NCBI RefSeq assembly: GCF_036402745.1 | Contig: NZ_DASWSJ010000078.1 | Location: 38,588-102,587 of the forward strand | Length of the DNA: 64,000 nt | DNA from: Actinophytocola sp036402745 | Lineage (GTDB): Bacteria; Actinomycetota; Actinomycetes; Mycobacteriales; Pseudonocardiaceae | Direction of reading: 5' to 3' | In this document: one piece after another, positions 52,974-62,230 of the stretch | Layout: the number at the start of each line of letters is the position of its first letter | Numbering within the stretch: the stretch's first letter is position 1 | Made by a program: the position numbers and the translations under genes | Notes under the pieces: model-generated | What the model was told of the DNA's origin: nothing | Database searches by the model: none | What the model saw: the letters and a program-made list of their open reading frames with translations, nothing else

Positions 52974-54053
52974 CTAGAACCGAGGATGATCGCCGATCAG
53001 CTCCGCGCGAGCGGCGTCGGGGTCGCCGAGCGGGCTGATCTCGCCGAGCACCCACGCCGGGACGTGCCGCGCGGTGAGCACGGCCAGCGCCCGGTCGACG
53101 TCCTCCGGCGCCACCACGGCCACCATCCCGACGCCCATGTTCAACGTGCGCTCCATCTCCACCCGCTCGACCCGCCCACGCTGCCCGATCAGCGAGAACA
53201 CCGGCGCGGGCGTCCAGGTGCCCCGGTCGAGCGTGGCCCGCAGCCCCGGCGGGATGACCCGGGCGACGTTGGCCGCCATGCCGCCGCCGGTGACGTGGGC
53301 GAACGTGCGCACCTCGGCCTCGGCGGTGACCGCGAGGCAGTCCTTGGCGTAGATCCGGGTGGGCTCGAGCATCTCCTCGCCCAGCGTGCGGCCGAACTCC
53401 TCGACCTGGCCCTCGAGCGGCATCCGGCCGATCTCCAGCAGCACGTGCCGGGCCAGCGAGTAGCCGTTGGAGTGCAGCCCCGAGGACGCCATGCCGATGA
53501 CGACGTCGCCCGGCCGCACCCGCTCCGGCCCCAGCACGGCGTCGGCCTCGACCACGCCGACACCGGTGGCGGACAGGTCGTAGGCGCCGTCGGCCATCAG
53601 GCCCGGGTGCTCGGCCGTCTCGCCGCCGAGCAGGGCACAGCCCGCCTGCACGCAGCCCTCCGAGATGCCCTTGACCAGCGCGGCGATCCGCTCGGGGACG
53701 ACCGTGCCGACGGCGATGTAGTCCTGCAGGAACATTGGCTCGGCACCGCACACCACGAGGTCGTCGACGACCATGGCGACGAGGTCGATGCCGACCGTGT
53801 CGTGCACGTCGAGCGCCTGGGCGACCGCGATCTTGGTGCCGACGCCGTCGGTGGACGCGGCGAGGACGGGCTCCTTCCAGCGGTCGAGCCTGAGCTTGAA
53901 CAGGCCGGCGAACCCGCCGATGCCGGCGAGCACCTCGGGTCGGACCGCCTTCTCGGCGAACGGCTTCAGCTGCTCAACCGCCTGCTCACCGGCCTCGATG
54001 CTCACCCCCGCGGCAGCGTAGGTCGCGTGCGGGGTGTTGCTGGTGTCGGTCAT
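52974..54053 (-). CDS. purM: Phosphoribosylformylglycinamidine cyclo-ligase PurM
   Basis: 359 residues: Gly-rich nucleotide loop STDGVGTKIAVA, GIDLVAMVVDDLVVCGAEPMFLQDY, LLGGETAEHPG, and GMASSGLHSNGYSLAR. Fifth step of de novo purine synthesis (AIR synthetase). Ten bases after purF, same operon. Confidence 0.97.
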   Translation of the reverse strand: MTDTSNTPHATYAAAGVSIEAGEQAVEQLKPFAEKAVRPEVLAGIGGFAGLFKLRLDRWKEPVLAASTDGVGTKIAVAQALDVHDTVGIDLVAMVVDDLVVCGAEPMFLQDYIAVGTVVPERIAALVKGISEGCVQAGCALLGGETAEHPGLMADGAYDLSATGVGVVEADAVLGPERVRPGDVVIGMASSGLHSNGYSLARHVLLEIGRMPLEGQVEEFGRTLGEEMLEPTRIYAKDCLAVTAEAEVRTFAHVTGGGMAANVARVIPPGLRATLDRGTWTPAPVFSLIGQRGRVERVEMERTLNMGVGMVAVVAPEDVDRALAVLTARHVPAWVLGEISPLGDPDAARAELIGDHPRF

Positions 54054-54063
54054 GGTTCCCGGT

Positions 54064-55587
54064 TCAGGGTCGCTGGAGTGCGTCCTCCGCACCATATCCG
54101 GCACGCACGACAGGAGCGGCAGAGCCCGCGACGCCCTTCTCCAGCCCCTCCAGCAGGTGCTTGCCGATGAGTGCCTCGTCCGGCAGCGCGATGGGGTACT
54201 TGCCGTCGAAGCAGGCCATGCACAGCCGGCTGCGCGGCTGCTCGCTGGCCGCGACGAGGCCGTCGAGCGAGACGTAGCCCAGCGTGTCCGCGCCGATCGA
54301 GCGGCGGATGCCGTCGAGGTCGAGGCCGTTGGCCACGAGCTCGGCGCGGGAGGCGAAGTCGATGCCGTAGAAGCACGGCCAGCGCACCGGCGGCGACGCG
54401 ATCCGCACGTGCACCTCGACCGCGCCGGCCTCGCGAAGCATCCGGACCAGCGCGCGCTGGGTGTTGCCGCGCACGATCGAGTCGTCGACGACGACCAGCC
54501 GCTTGCCGCGGATGACGTCCTTGAGCGGGTTGAGCTTGAGCCGGATGCCGAGCTGGCGGATGGTCTGCGAGGGCTGGATGAACGTGCGACCGACGTAGGC
54601 GTTCTTGACCAGGCCCGACCCGTACGGGATCTCCGAGCCCTGCGCGTAGCCGATGGCGGCGGGTGTGCCGGACTCCGGCACGGGGATGACGAGGTCGGCC
54701 TCGGCGGGTGACTCGTGGGCGAGGCGGCGGCCGATGTCGACCCGGGTGGCGTGCACCGAGCGGCCGGCGATCGTGGTGTCCGGCCTGGCCAGGTAGACGT
54801 ACTCGAACAGGCAGCCCTTGGGCTCGGGGTTGGCGAACCGGGACGAGCGCAGCCCGTTGTGGTCGATGGCCAGCAGCTCACCGGGCTCGACTTCGCGGAC
54901 GAAGGTGGCGCCGACGATGTCGAGCGCGGCCGTCTCGCTGGCCACGACCCAGCCGCGTTCGAGCCGGCCGAGGACGAGCGGCCGCACGCCGTGCGGGTCG
55001 CGGGCGGCGTAGAGGGTGGTCTCGTCCGCGAACACCAGGCAGAACGCGCCCCGGACGTCGGGCAGCAGGTCGAGGGCGGCCTGCTCGATGCCGCGATCGG
55101 CGGCCGAGGCCGCGAGGAGCCCACAGAGCAGGTCGGAGTCGGTGGTGGCGCCGTTGTTGGTGCGGATGCCGGCCTCGCGGGCCCGCTCGCGCAGCTCGGC
55201 GGTGTTGACCAGGTTGCCGTTGTGCCCGAGGGACAACCCGCCGCCGACCGCGGTGTTGCGGAACGTCGGCTGGGCGTTCTCCCAGGTGGTGGACCCGGTG
55301 GTGGAGTACCGGCAGTGGCCGACCGCGATGTGGCCGTGCAGCGAGGACAGGGTCTGCTCGTCGAACACCTGGCTGACGAGCCCGAGGTCCTTGAAGACGA
55401 CGATCTGCCGGCCGTCGGACACGGAGATGCCCGCGGCCTCCTGCCCACGATGCTGAAGCGCGTAGAGGCCGAAGTAGGTGAGCTTGGCGACTTCCTCGCC
55501 CTTGGCCCACACCCCGAAGACGCCACATTCCTCGCGGGGCTCGGGTTCCGGTTGGTCGTACATGTCGGCGTACTGGTCGGTGACCAC
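54064..55587 (-). CDS. purF: Amidophosphoribosyltransferase PurF
   Basis: 507 residues. Cleavable propeptide of about 20 residues before the nucleophilic Cys (EECGVFGVW), glutaminase domain with HCRYSTTG and NGNLVN, and PRPP-binding VVVDDSIVRGNT. Three Cys in the C-terminal part (PCFYGIDF, LCMACFDG) match a 4Fe-4S-type enzyme. First step of purine synthesis. GTG start after GGGGAG. Confidence 0.97.
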   Translation of the reverse strand: MVTDQYADMYDQPEPEPREECGVFGVWAKGEEVAKLTYFGLYALQHRGQEAAGISVSDGRQIVVFKDLGLVSQVFDEQTLSSLHGHIAVGHCRYSTTGSTTWENAQPTFRNTAVGGGLSLGHNGNLVNTAELRERAREAGIRTNNGATTDSDLLCGLLAASAADRGIEQAALDLLPDVRGAFCLVFADETTLYAARDPHGVRPLVLGRLERGWVVASETAALDIVGATFVREVEPGELLAIDHNGLRSSRFANPEPKGCLFEYVYLARPDTTIAGRSVHATRVDIGRRLAHESPAEADLVIPVPESGTPAAIGYAQGSEIPYGSGLVKNAYVGRTFIQPSQTIRQLGIRLKLNPLKDVIRGKRLVVVDDSIVRGNTQRALVRMLREAGAVEVHVRIASPPVRWPCFYGIDFASRAELVANGLDLDGIRRSIGADTLGYVSLDGLVAASEQPRSRLCMACFDGKYPIALPDEALIGKHLLEGLEKGVAGSAAPVVRAGYGAEDALQRP

Positions 55588-55673
55588 CGAGAATGCTCCC
55601 CTGCGGACGGTGTCAGGTAACCCCCAGTGTAGGTGGAGTTTCCCCGGGGCAGCGCGACGCGCCCACGTGGCGG

Positions 55674-56402
55674 TCAGCTCATTCTCAGTGCGCGGAGCAC
55701 GCTCTGATCACCCGTTCCGGTGAGCTGCATGCGGTTCCACAGCTGGTAGAGCAGGTTCGTGGTGCGGCCGTTCAGGTGAGCGTCGGCCGGCTCGTCCCGG
55801 GCGGCCGCCCGGACCTGGGGTGCCTCACCGGGGACCAACCGGACGAACCACCGCTCCGGACCGTCCGTACAGGACACGGTCGCGCTGCCCGCGGTGGTCG
55901 GCGGGGAGTCGAGCAGCAGCCGCGCGGCGAGGAGCGTGCCGAGCAGCTCGTCGATGGCGTCCGCGGCCTGCTCACGGTCGGTGGGCGCGAGGGTCCGCAG
56001 CGCGGCCTGGGCGTCCCACCGGCGCAGGTTCAGCTCGTGCGCGGCGCGCCGTTGCCACACCCACGCGAGGTCGGGTGCGGCGGGCGAGAACGTCCACACC
56101 GGACGGTTGCCCGGCGTTGTGGCGAGGACCTCGGCGGCCGCGGCGAGCTGCTCGTCGAGGAACGCGATCGGGTCGGCCGGCGGCTGGGCGGGCCCGGGCC
56201 GGAGCTGGACCATGCTGCCGCTGGTGAGGTAGCGGGAGACCTGGGCGAGGAACCGGCCGACGTGCACGGTCAGCTCGGTGAACGTCCATCCGGGACACGA
56301 GGGCACGTCCGCGTCGAGGTCGGCGCGGCCGACGGCGTCCCGGAACCTGGCCGCCTGCGCGGAGAACACCTCGATCCACCTGGGCGGCGTCAACACCGGC
56401 AT
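55674..56402 (-). CDS. DinB-fold maleylpyruvate isomerase family protein
   Basis: 242 residues. TIGR03083-type: PRWIEVFSAQAARFRDAVGRADLDADVPSCPGWTFTELTVHVGRF with VWQRRAAHELNLRRWDAQ. His ligands (VHVGRF, AHEL, plus Asp) suggest a metal- and mycothiol-dependent enzyme or a related protein. Substrate unknown. Upstream of purF on the same strand by 86 bp. Confidence 0.85.
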   Translation of the reverse strand: MPVLTPPRWIEVFSAQAARFRDAVGRADLDADVPSCPGWTFTELTVHVGRFLAQVSRYLTSGSMVQLRPGPAQPPADPIAFLDEQLAAAAEVLATTPGNRPVWTFSPAAPDLAWVWQRRAAHELNLRRWDAQAALRTLAPTDREQAADAIDELLGTLLAARLLLDSPPTTAGSATVSCTDGPERWFVRLVPGEAPQVRAAARDEPADAHLNGRTTNLLYQLWNRMQLTGTGDQSVLRALRMS

Positions 56403-56510
56403 GGGGCTCCTTCCGGTTCGTGCGCACTTGCACATAGTGCGCGGCAAAGCACCCTACGCAGCCGTTCCGTTGGGTAGCTTCGGTGCGCACCCCAGTATTG
56501 GAGGGCGATC

Positions 56511-56828
56511 GTGGCCGGTGGATTCCAGGTGGACCCCGCGACCCTGCGTGGCGCGTCCCGCGACGTCTACGCCGGATCGGACTCGGTCGGCGACGCGGCC
56601 GCACTGCTGTCGGTGGCCCAGCTCGTCCCCGCCGCGCTGGGCGAGGTTCCCGCGGCCGACGAGCTGGCCAGGGCGTTCGCGACGTTCGTCGGCGAGCACG
56701 GCGACGACCTGCGGCACGGCTCGGTGTGGGTCGACGACGCGGCCGACGGGCTGGTGTCGAGCGCGGAGGACTACGAGCGGCGCGACGACACCGCGGCCAC
56801 CGATCTCACCGCGGCGGGCCCGGCATGA
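56511..56828 (+). CDS. EspC-like small ESX-type protein
   Basis: 105 residues, helical hairpin (GGFQVDPATLRGASRDVYAGSDSVGDAAALL...ELARAFATFVGEHGDDLRHG). Resembles EspC-like type VII targets. GTG start with GGAGGG six bases upstream. Its stop overlaps the next ATG (ATGA), which encodes a much larger WXG/hydrolase protein. Likely co-secreted or a partner. Confidence 0.8.
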   Translation: MAGGFQVDPATLRGASRDVYAGSDSVGDAAALLSVAQLVPAALGEVPAADELARAFATFVGEHGDDLRHGSVWVDDAADGLVSSAEDYERRDDTAATDLTAAGPA

Positions 56829-58792
56829 TCGACCCCGAGGTTCTCTACGGGCAGCTGGCCAGCGGTGACGCGGGTCGGATCGCCACCGCGGGCGAGCCGA
56901 TCTCTGCCGCGATGTCGGCGCTGACCAGGGCACGGTCGTCGATGGACGCCGGCGGCTCGACGGCCGCGTCGGGCTGGCAGGGCGCGGCGGCCGACAGCTT
57001 CGCCGCCCGGTCCGCCCTGTCGGGCTCCGCGACGTCGGCCGCGTACGCGCGGCTGGAGCAGGCCGCCGGCGTGGTCGACGCGGCGGCGGGCGCGTACCGG
57101 ACGATGCGCGGCGCGGCGGACAACGCGATCGAGGCGTGGCGCGCGCGTCCGTCCGGCCTGGACAACGCGGCGCTGTCGGCGCTGGCCTCGCGGGTCAACA
57201 ACGCGCTGACCACGGTCCGCGACGGGTACGAGCAGACGTTGCGTGCCTACGCCGGGTCGCTGGCCGGGCTGCGCCCCGCGTTCGCGGAGACCGCGGGTGG
57301 GGACGCGGCGTGGCCGCGGACCACGCCGCAAGCGGGGTTGACGGTGCCGCGGCCGGGGTCGGACCCGCGGGCGGTGGCCGCGTGGTGGGCGGGGCTGTCG
57401 GAGACCGAGCGCGACCAGCTCCTCGCGATGCGGTTCGACTCGCTCGGGCAGCTGCGCGGGTTGCCGGCCGAGGTGCTGGACGACGCGAACCAGCGGCGGA
57501 TCGAGGTCGACCAGGCGCGGTTCGGGGCCACGAGGGCGGACCTGGACGCGCAGATCACCCAGCGGGCCGACGCGTTGGGGTTGGACCCGGCCGACGAGGG
57601 CTCGTTGCGGGCGGACCCGTCGCTGGCGGACCTGCTGGACCAGCGCCAGGGTGTGAACCGGCAGCTGGACAACGCGGCGGCGGCCGGCGCGCGGGTGACC
57701 GACGCCCGCGCGCTTGCGGCCGGCATCCCCGACGACGTGTACGTGCTGGCCTACGACCCGGTCGGGCCGGGCGCGCAGGACGGTCTGCTCGCGGTCGCGT
57801 TCGGCAATCCCGACCTCGCGGACAACCTCGCGGTCACCGTGCCGGGCGTGGGGACGACGTTGGGCAACGGGTTCCCGAACGGGCAGGCCGCGGAGCTGCG
57901 CGCGTCGATGGACGCGGCGGCCCCGTCCTCGCGCAACGCGACGATCGCGTGGCTGGGCTACGACGCGCCGGCATGGGACCTGAACGTGACCTCACCGGAC
58001 AACGGCCGCGCCGGCGGCGTTTCTCTGGTGTCCGATGTGGACGGTTACCGGGCGGCCGCCGAGGCGGCGGGTCACGATCCGCACGTGACGGCGCTGGGGC
58101 ACAGCTACGGCAGCCTCGCCGTCGGGTACGCCGCCATGGGCGGCCTGGCGGCGGACGACATCGCGTTCCTGGGCTCGCCGGGCGTCGGTGCGTCCAGTGT
58201 GGACCAGCTGTCGCCGGGCGCCGGGCACGTGTGGGCAGGCGCGACCGAGCACGACCCGATCGTGCAGGGAACGAGCGGCGACTGGTTCACCGAGGACGGC
58301 TCGTCGACGACGCCGTACGACGACGCGTTCGGCGCGAACCAGTTCGGCGCGGCGTCGCAGGAGAACCTGGCGGGGGCGCACAGTGCCTACTACGCGGACG
58401 GTTCGGAGTCGCTGCGGAACCTGGGCAACATCGCGACGGGGAACTACGCGGAGGTGACGCAGCCGCGCTGGCAGGACTCGCCGCTGCCGCCGTCGCTGCC
58501 CGGCTCGGACCTGCCGGTGGTGGGCCCGGTGATCGACGGGGTCGCGAACGTGGGCGTGCAGACGGTGGACATCATCGAGGACGTGAGCGGCGGCCTGTGG
58601 AACGCGGGCGCCGACGCGGTGTCCGGCAACTGGGACGCGGCGTGGGACGAGCTCCGCGACACAGGCGCGGAACTGCTGAACGACGCGGGCGACGTGATCG
58701 TCGGAACGACAGGCGACCTGGTGGAGGGCGGCCGAGACCTGGTGGAAGCGGGCCGCTCCCTGTACGACAACACGCTGGGCCGCCTGTTCTGA
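56825..58792 (+). CDS. WXG-type alpha/beta hydrolase (DUF1023), ESX substrate candidate
   Basis: 655 residues. N-terminal WXG100-like helices (STAASGWQGAAADSFAARSAL, about 48-70), coiled region, then DUF1023 hydrolase with nucleophile GHSYGSLAVGY (Ser about 426), acid in TEHDPIVQ and possible His in GAHSAYYADGSESLRN. Acidic/Gly C-terminus. DUF1023 hydrolases are frequent ESX cargo or toxins in this group. Coupled to the EspC-like gene. Confidence 0.87.
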   Translation: MIDPEVLYGQLASGDAGRIATAGEPISAAMSALTRARSSMDAGGSTAASGWQGAAADSFAARSALSGSATSAAYARLEQAAGVVDAAAGAYRTMRGAADNAIEAWRARPSGLDNAALSALASRVNNALTTVRDGYEQTLRAYAGSLAGLRPAFAETAGGDAAWPRTTPQAGLTVPRPGSDPRAVAAWWAGLSETERDQLLAMRFDSLGQLRGLPAEVLDDANQRRIEVDQARFGATRADLDAQITQRADALGLDPADEGSLRADPSLADLLDQRQGVNRQLDNAAAAGARVTDARALAAGIPDDVYVLAYDPVGPGAQDGLLAVAFGNPDLADNLAVTVPGVGTTLGNGFPNGQAAELRASMDAAAPSSRNATIAWLGYDAPAWDLNVTSPDNGRAGGVSLVSDVDGYRAAAEAAGHDPHVTALGHSYGSLAVGYAAMGGLAADDIAFLGSPGVGASSVDQLSPGAGHVWAGATEHDPIVQGTSGDWFTEDGSSTTPYDDAFGANQFGAASQENLAGAHSAYYADGSESLRNLGNIATGNYAEVTQPRWQDSPLPPSLPGSDLPVVGPVIDGVANVGVQTVDIIEDVSGGLWNAGADAVSGNWDAAWDELRDTGAELLNDAGDVIVGTTGDLVEGGRDLVEAGRSLYDNTLGRLF

Positions 58793-58900
58793 CCCCGCGT
58801 GGCCGCCGGCCCCCCGGATTCCAGCGTACCGACGAGGCCCGACAGTTCCGATCGCGAGAACCGCCCCCTGTGGACACCCCATGCCGCCCCGAACAAACCC

Positions 58901-58921
58901 CGCGCGCGCGCACGCGCGTGC
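58901..58921. other. Alternating purine-pyrimidine tract (Z-DNA prone)
   Basis: A 21-bp run of CG/CA/TG dinucleotides (CGCGCGCGCGCACGCGCGTG then C) without a break in alternation, in the convergent gap before copy C of the element. Confidence 0.6.
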
Positions 58922-58939
58922 AGAACGCAAGAAACGCAA

Positions 58940-59050
58940 GCCCCCACCCACTCCGGGGGCACCCCTCAGTGCCAGTCTATCGGTTCGTGCCGACAATCCA
59001 GGGTGCGCAAGGGTTTCTGTGGACAACTCGGGCCATTGTGGACAACTGGG
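58940..59050. repeat. Convergent-intergenic element, copy C, with two DnaA-box-like sites
   Basis: Shares CCCCCACCC.CTCCGGGGGCACCCCTCA and GCCAGTCTA with copies A and B, and carries TGTGGACAA at 59018-59026 and 59037-59045, 19 bp apart. Lies between the hydrolase gene and the sterol-carrier gene, which converge. Confidence 0.8.
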
Positions 59051-59062
59051 AGCGGCGTCGGC

Positions 59063-59440
59063 TCAGAGGCGGAGCAGCGGGAGGTACTGCGTCAGGTCCG
59101 CTCTGTTGCCGCTCGCGGTGATCTTGCCTGCGGTCACCGCGTCGTGCCACGACAGCTGGCCGGTGGCCAGGTCCAGCCACGTGCGGGGGTCCATCTCCAC
59201 CACGTTCGGGGGCGTGCCCCGGGTGTGGCGGGGGCCTTCGATGCACTGCACCGCCGCGAAGGGAGGCACCCGGACCTCCACGCTGCGGCCGGGAGCGACC
59301 TGCGCCAGGGTCCGCAGGCTCAGCCGGACGGCCGCCGCCAGTGCCGGGCGCGGGGGTTGGTCCGCCGCGCCGGTGAGCCAGGGGTGGACGGCGAGCACGG
59401 CGGCACGAAGTTCATGCGGGTCAACGGGTCTCGTGCTCAG
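59063..59440 (-). CDS. Sterol-carrier-like small protein (SCP family)
   Basis: About 125 residues: DPHELRAAVLAVHPWLTGAA...SVEVRVPPFAAVQCIEGPRHTRGTPPNVVEMDPRTWLDLATGQLSWHDAVTAGKITASGNRADL. This matches the small actinobacterial sterol carrier family near purF. The frame has no ATG before DPHELR. The only upstream option is CTG at 59440, overlapping the EspG stop (CTGA); GTG 59398 would truncate the conserved start. Start is therefore uncertain. Confidence 0.75.
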   Translation of the reverse strand: MSTRPVDPHELRAAVLAVHPWLTGAADQPPRPALAAAVRLSLRTLAQVAPGRSVEVRVPPFAAVQCIEGPRHTRGTPPNVVEMDPRTWLDLATGQLSWHDAVTAGKITASGNRADLTQYLPLLRL

Positions 59441-60249
59441 GAGCCGGCCTCGCGGACGATCTCGCCGAGCATCTCCTCGACGTAGTGGGTGAGGTTGCGG
59501 GCGTCGGCGGGCGAGATGGTGGTCCACAGGGTGCCGTCCTGCGCGGGGCGGCGGATCTGCACGTAACGGCCGTCCTCGGTGTCGAAGAAGGACACCACGC
59601 GCTCGGCTCTTCGGCGCCGGCCGAACTTGTCGCGGGCCGCGGCGCCGAAATTGCCCATGCCGGACACGTCCTTGATCATCTCCGCCAGCGCGAGGGCGTC
59701 GTCCTGGCGGAGGCCGTGGGAGAGCAGCTCCTTCTGGAAGCCCTCGCGGGTGCCGCCGGCCGCGTTGGCCGCGGACTCGAAGTCCTCGGTACGCAACGTG
59801 ACCGAGTGGCCCGGGCCGGCCTGCGCGGTGGGCAGCGCGGCCAGCGCGGCGGCCGGCAACCCGGTGGCCGACGCGCGGCGCAACGTCACCTGGCCGTCGC
59901 TCAGCTCGGCGACGGCCGCGAGCTCGTCGGTGGCCGCGGCAAGCGCCCGGACGTTGCGGCCCGCGTACGCCCGCGCGTCCACCTCGCGGTCCGGCTTGGC
60001 CAGCAGCGTCAGAATGTCCTCGATGTCCGGGTGTACCTCGACCGGCCGGCCGAGACCGCGCCCCTCGAGGTCGGCCCACGCCCGCTGCTCGAGCTGCGCC
60101 CGCTCCTCGGACGTCTTGCCGGGCGACGGCACCTTGACCACCAGCGGCAGCTGGCCGAGCCGGAGATGCTCCCACAGCACATCGAACTCGAGTGCCGACA
60201 GGATGATCGGTTCGGTCTCCCGCTCGCCGATCGAGAACGTGCTGGTCAC
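59437..60249 (-). CDS. EspG-family ESX chaperone (module 2)
   Basis: 270 residues starting VTSTFSIGERETEPIILSALEFDVLWEHL. C-terminal GMGNFGAAARDKF...FFDTEDGRYVQIRRPAQDGTLWTTISPADARNLTHYVEEMLGEI matches module 1. It is about the length of typical EspG. Follows the PPE gene; a hairpin lies in the gap between them. Confidence 0.9.
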   Translation of the reverse strand: MTSTFSIGERETEPIILSALEFDVLWEHLRLGQLPLVVKVPSPGKTSEERAQLEQRAWADLEGRGLGRPVEVHPDIEDILTLLAKPDREVDARAYAGRNVRALAAATDELAAVAELSDGQVTLRRASATGLPAAALAALPTAQAGPGHSVTLRTEDFESAANAAGGTREGFQKELLSHGLRQDDALALAEMIKDVSGMGNFGAAARDKFGRRRRAERVVSFFDTEDGRYVQIRRPAQDGTLWTTISPADARNLTHYVEEMLGEIVREAGS

Positions 60250-60273
60250 ACAGCCAACCTTACTCAGAGAAAC

Positions 60274-60309
60274 CGGGGCGGGATGCCGCGTGCGCGACAC
60301 CCCGCCCCG
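60274..60309 (-). terminator. Hairpin between PPE-like and EspG genes of module 2
   Basis: CGGGGCGGG (60274-60282) pairs perfectly with CCCGCCCCG (60301-60309); loop of 18 bases. Located 12 bp after the PPE stop. Could terminate or attenuate, giving more PPE than EspG message. Confidence 0.65.
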
Positions 60310-60321
60310 ACTCAGGACCAA

Positions 60322-61695
60322 CTACTGCTGCGGTGTCGACTCACCGATCACCGTGGGAGCCACCCGCCGCTCATCACCGAACACGTCGTCGGTCTCCAGC
60401 AGGTAGTCCGGCGCGAAGTGCTCGTCGTCGTCCTCGCCCTCCGCACGCCGGCCGCCGCCGCCCATGGCGCCCGACGAGCCGCCCCGGCCACCGGCCGCAC
60501 CAGCGGCACCCGGGCCGCTGCGGACCACGCCGTTCTCCCCGGGCACGCCGGCCATGCCGCCGCGACCGAGCTGCGAGGCCGCCCGCGAGCCGTCCGGCTC
60601 GATGGCACCGGCACCGCCGAGACCGCCGCTGCCCGGCAGGCCGCCACGCAGCGGCACGCCCTTGCGAGCGATGTCGCCGGCGTTGCCGGGGCCGTTCGGG
60701 CCACCGGTGAGCGGACCGCGGTTGCCGCCGTTGGGCAGGTTGGGGTTGCCGCCGTTGTTGAACGTGGGCAGCAGCGTGTTGTTCGACCAGCCCGGGTTGT
60801 TCGGGTTGAACGGCGGCTGGTTGATGCCGGGACCGGGCTGGCCGGGCGGGCCACCGAGCGGCGGGCCGGGAGGCAGCACGCCGGAAGGCGTGGTGATGGC
60901 AGGCGGGGCCGACACCTGGCCACCCGTGGGCAACTGGCCGGCCGGCACGTGCGTGCCACCGCCGGTCGGTGTGAGGCTGCCGCCGCCGGAGCCGCCGCCC
61001 GTCGGGACGGTGTAGCCGTGCGTCGTGGTGGTCTGGGTGCTTCCGTGCCCGACGGTGGTGACGTGCGAGTTCGTCGGCTGGACGTGACCGGTGGTGCCAC
61101 CCTGCGGGGGCGGGGTGGACACGACGACGTCCGGCGGCGCGACGAACGTGCCGAGCGTGTCGCGGTTCCAGGTGCTGCTGCTCTCGTAGGTCTGCATGGT
61201 CTCGACCGCGCGCTGCTGGGCCTCGCTCTGCGTGGCCTCCTGCGCCTCGTGGTCGGCGGCCTGCGAGGCGACCTGGATCGCGGGCCCGGGGTTGCCGGTG
61301 AGCACGGCGGCGCCGGCGGCCACCTTGTCCCACGCGGACGGCGCCGGGGTGGTCACGGAGACCGGCTCGGGCATCTTGTTCCGCGCGTCGGAGATGTAGC
61401 CGGCCTGGTTCTCCGAGGAGATCCGCATGACGGTCGAGCCGGTCTCGGCGTCGCCGGCCCACGCGGCGAGCGGGGTGAGGCCCGACTGCGCGCTCTCCGC
61501 TGCCTGGCCCTCCCAGGACGCGCCCAGGTTCGTCAGCTTGGTGTTGAGCGCCTCGTCGACCCGGCTGAGCTCGTCGGTGAGGCTCGTCCAGTAGGCCGTC
61601 TGCGGCTCGGAAGCGGCCGACCCCGGGCCGCTGTTGATCATGTCGTAGAGCTCAGGGTGCTCGAAGCCCCGCCATCGGTAACCCATGGAGATCAA
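60322..61695 (-). CDS. PPE-like ESX substrate with low-complexity C-terminus (module 2)
   Basis: 457 residues. N-terminal helical PPE domain with GASWEGQAAESAQ and KMPEPVSVTTPAPSAWDKVAAGAA; Pro/Gly/Thr/Asn-rich middle (about 185-420); acidic end GEDDDEHFAPDYLLE then VAPTVIGES. Same plan as the protein at 21464. ATG 61695, or 61686 (MGYRW). Secreted by an ESX system by inference. Confidence 0.85.
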   Translation of the reverse strand: MISMGYRWRGFEHPELYDMINSGPGSAASEPQTAYWTSLTDELSRVDEALNTKLTNLGASWEGQAAESAQSGLTPLAAWAGDAETGSTVMRISSENQAGYISDARNKMPEPVSVTTPAPSAWDKVAAGAAVLTGNPGPAIQVASQAADHEAQEATQSEAQQRAVETMQTYESSSTWNRDTLGTFVAPPDVVVSTPPPQGGTTGHVQPTNSHVTTVGHGSTQTTTTHGYTVPTGGGSGGGSLTPTGGGTHVPAGQLPTGGQVSAPPAITTPSGVLPPGPPLGGPPGQPGPGINQPPFNPNNPGWSNNTLLPTFNNGGNPNLPNGGNRGPLTGGPNGPGNAGDIARKGVPLRGGLPGSGGLGGAGAIEPDGSRAASQLGRGGMAGVPGENGVVRSGPGAAGAAGGRGGSSGAMGGGGRRAEGEDDDEHFAPDYLLETDDVFGDERRVAPTVIGESTPQQ

Positions 61696-61722
61696 TCCCT
61701 TGAACGCGGACGGATGATCGGC

Positions 61723-62097
61723 CTAGTCGTACTTGCCCCAGCGGGCGGTGTTCGTCCCCTCGATCGCGAGGTAGTCGGCGTGGGCGGACTCCAGCGACTC
61801 GATCGCGTTGCGAAGCTGCTCCTGGTAGCCGGTGAGGCATGCCATGGCCGAGTCGGCTCCGCCGCCGTTGGTGCGCTCGGTGAACTGCATCGCCGTCTCG
61901 CCGCTGACCGGGTCCCCCGCCCAGTCGCGGACCGGCAGGCCGCCGAGCTCCTGGACCTTGCGCGACACCCGGTCGTGCGCCTCCCGGAATGCCGACAGCG
62001 CGTCGGGAATGGCGGCTGGCTCGATGCTCAGGCGCTGAGTGCCCGTGAAGGTGGGACCCGCAGGGGCGGCCCCGGAACCACCGTCCTGTAGATACAC
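61723..62097 (-). CDS. Small helical ESX-associated protein (module 2)
   Basis: 124 residues. Disordered start (MYLQDGGSGAAPAGPTFTG), then a helical hairpin (IPDALSAFREAHDRVSRKVQELGGL, DSAMACLTGYQEQLRNAIESLESAHADY). No signal peptide. Lies just upstream of the PPE gene; similar in position and type to the protein at 23692. Likely PE-like partner. Confidence 0.78.
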   Translation of the reverse strand: MYLQDGGSGAAPAGPTFTGTQRLSIEPAAIPDALSAFREAHDRVSRKVQELGGLPVRDWAGDPVSGETAMQFTERTNGGGADSAMACLTGYQEQLRNAIESLESAHADYLAIEGTNTARWGKYD

Positions 62098-62230
62098 GGT
62101 TCGTCTCCCTCAGTCTGTGCAATTGCGACGACTGTATCTCCGATGCGGCGAGCCGTGGAGTGGTTCCCACAAGCAACCGTCCAACATCGAAAAGTTTCCT
62201 CTGAGACGCTGCCGGGCCGCGACCATGACG

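Noticed and set aside
52974..55526. An 850-residue frame joining shadow sequence with PurM
   Set aside because: The upstream half is out-of-frame PurF with Ser/Arg/Pro bias. PurM starts at 54053.
58868..58876. TGTGGACAC as a further DnaA-box-like site
   Set aside because: One mismatch from TGTGGACAA and outside the repeated element; not counted.
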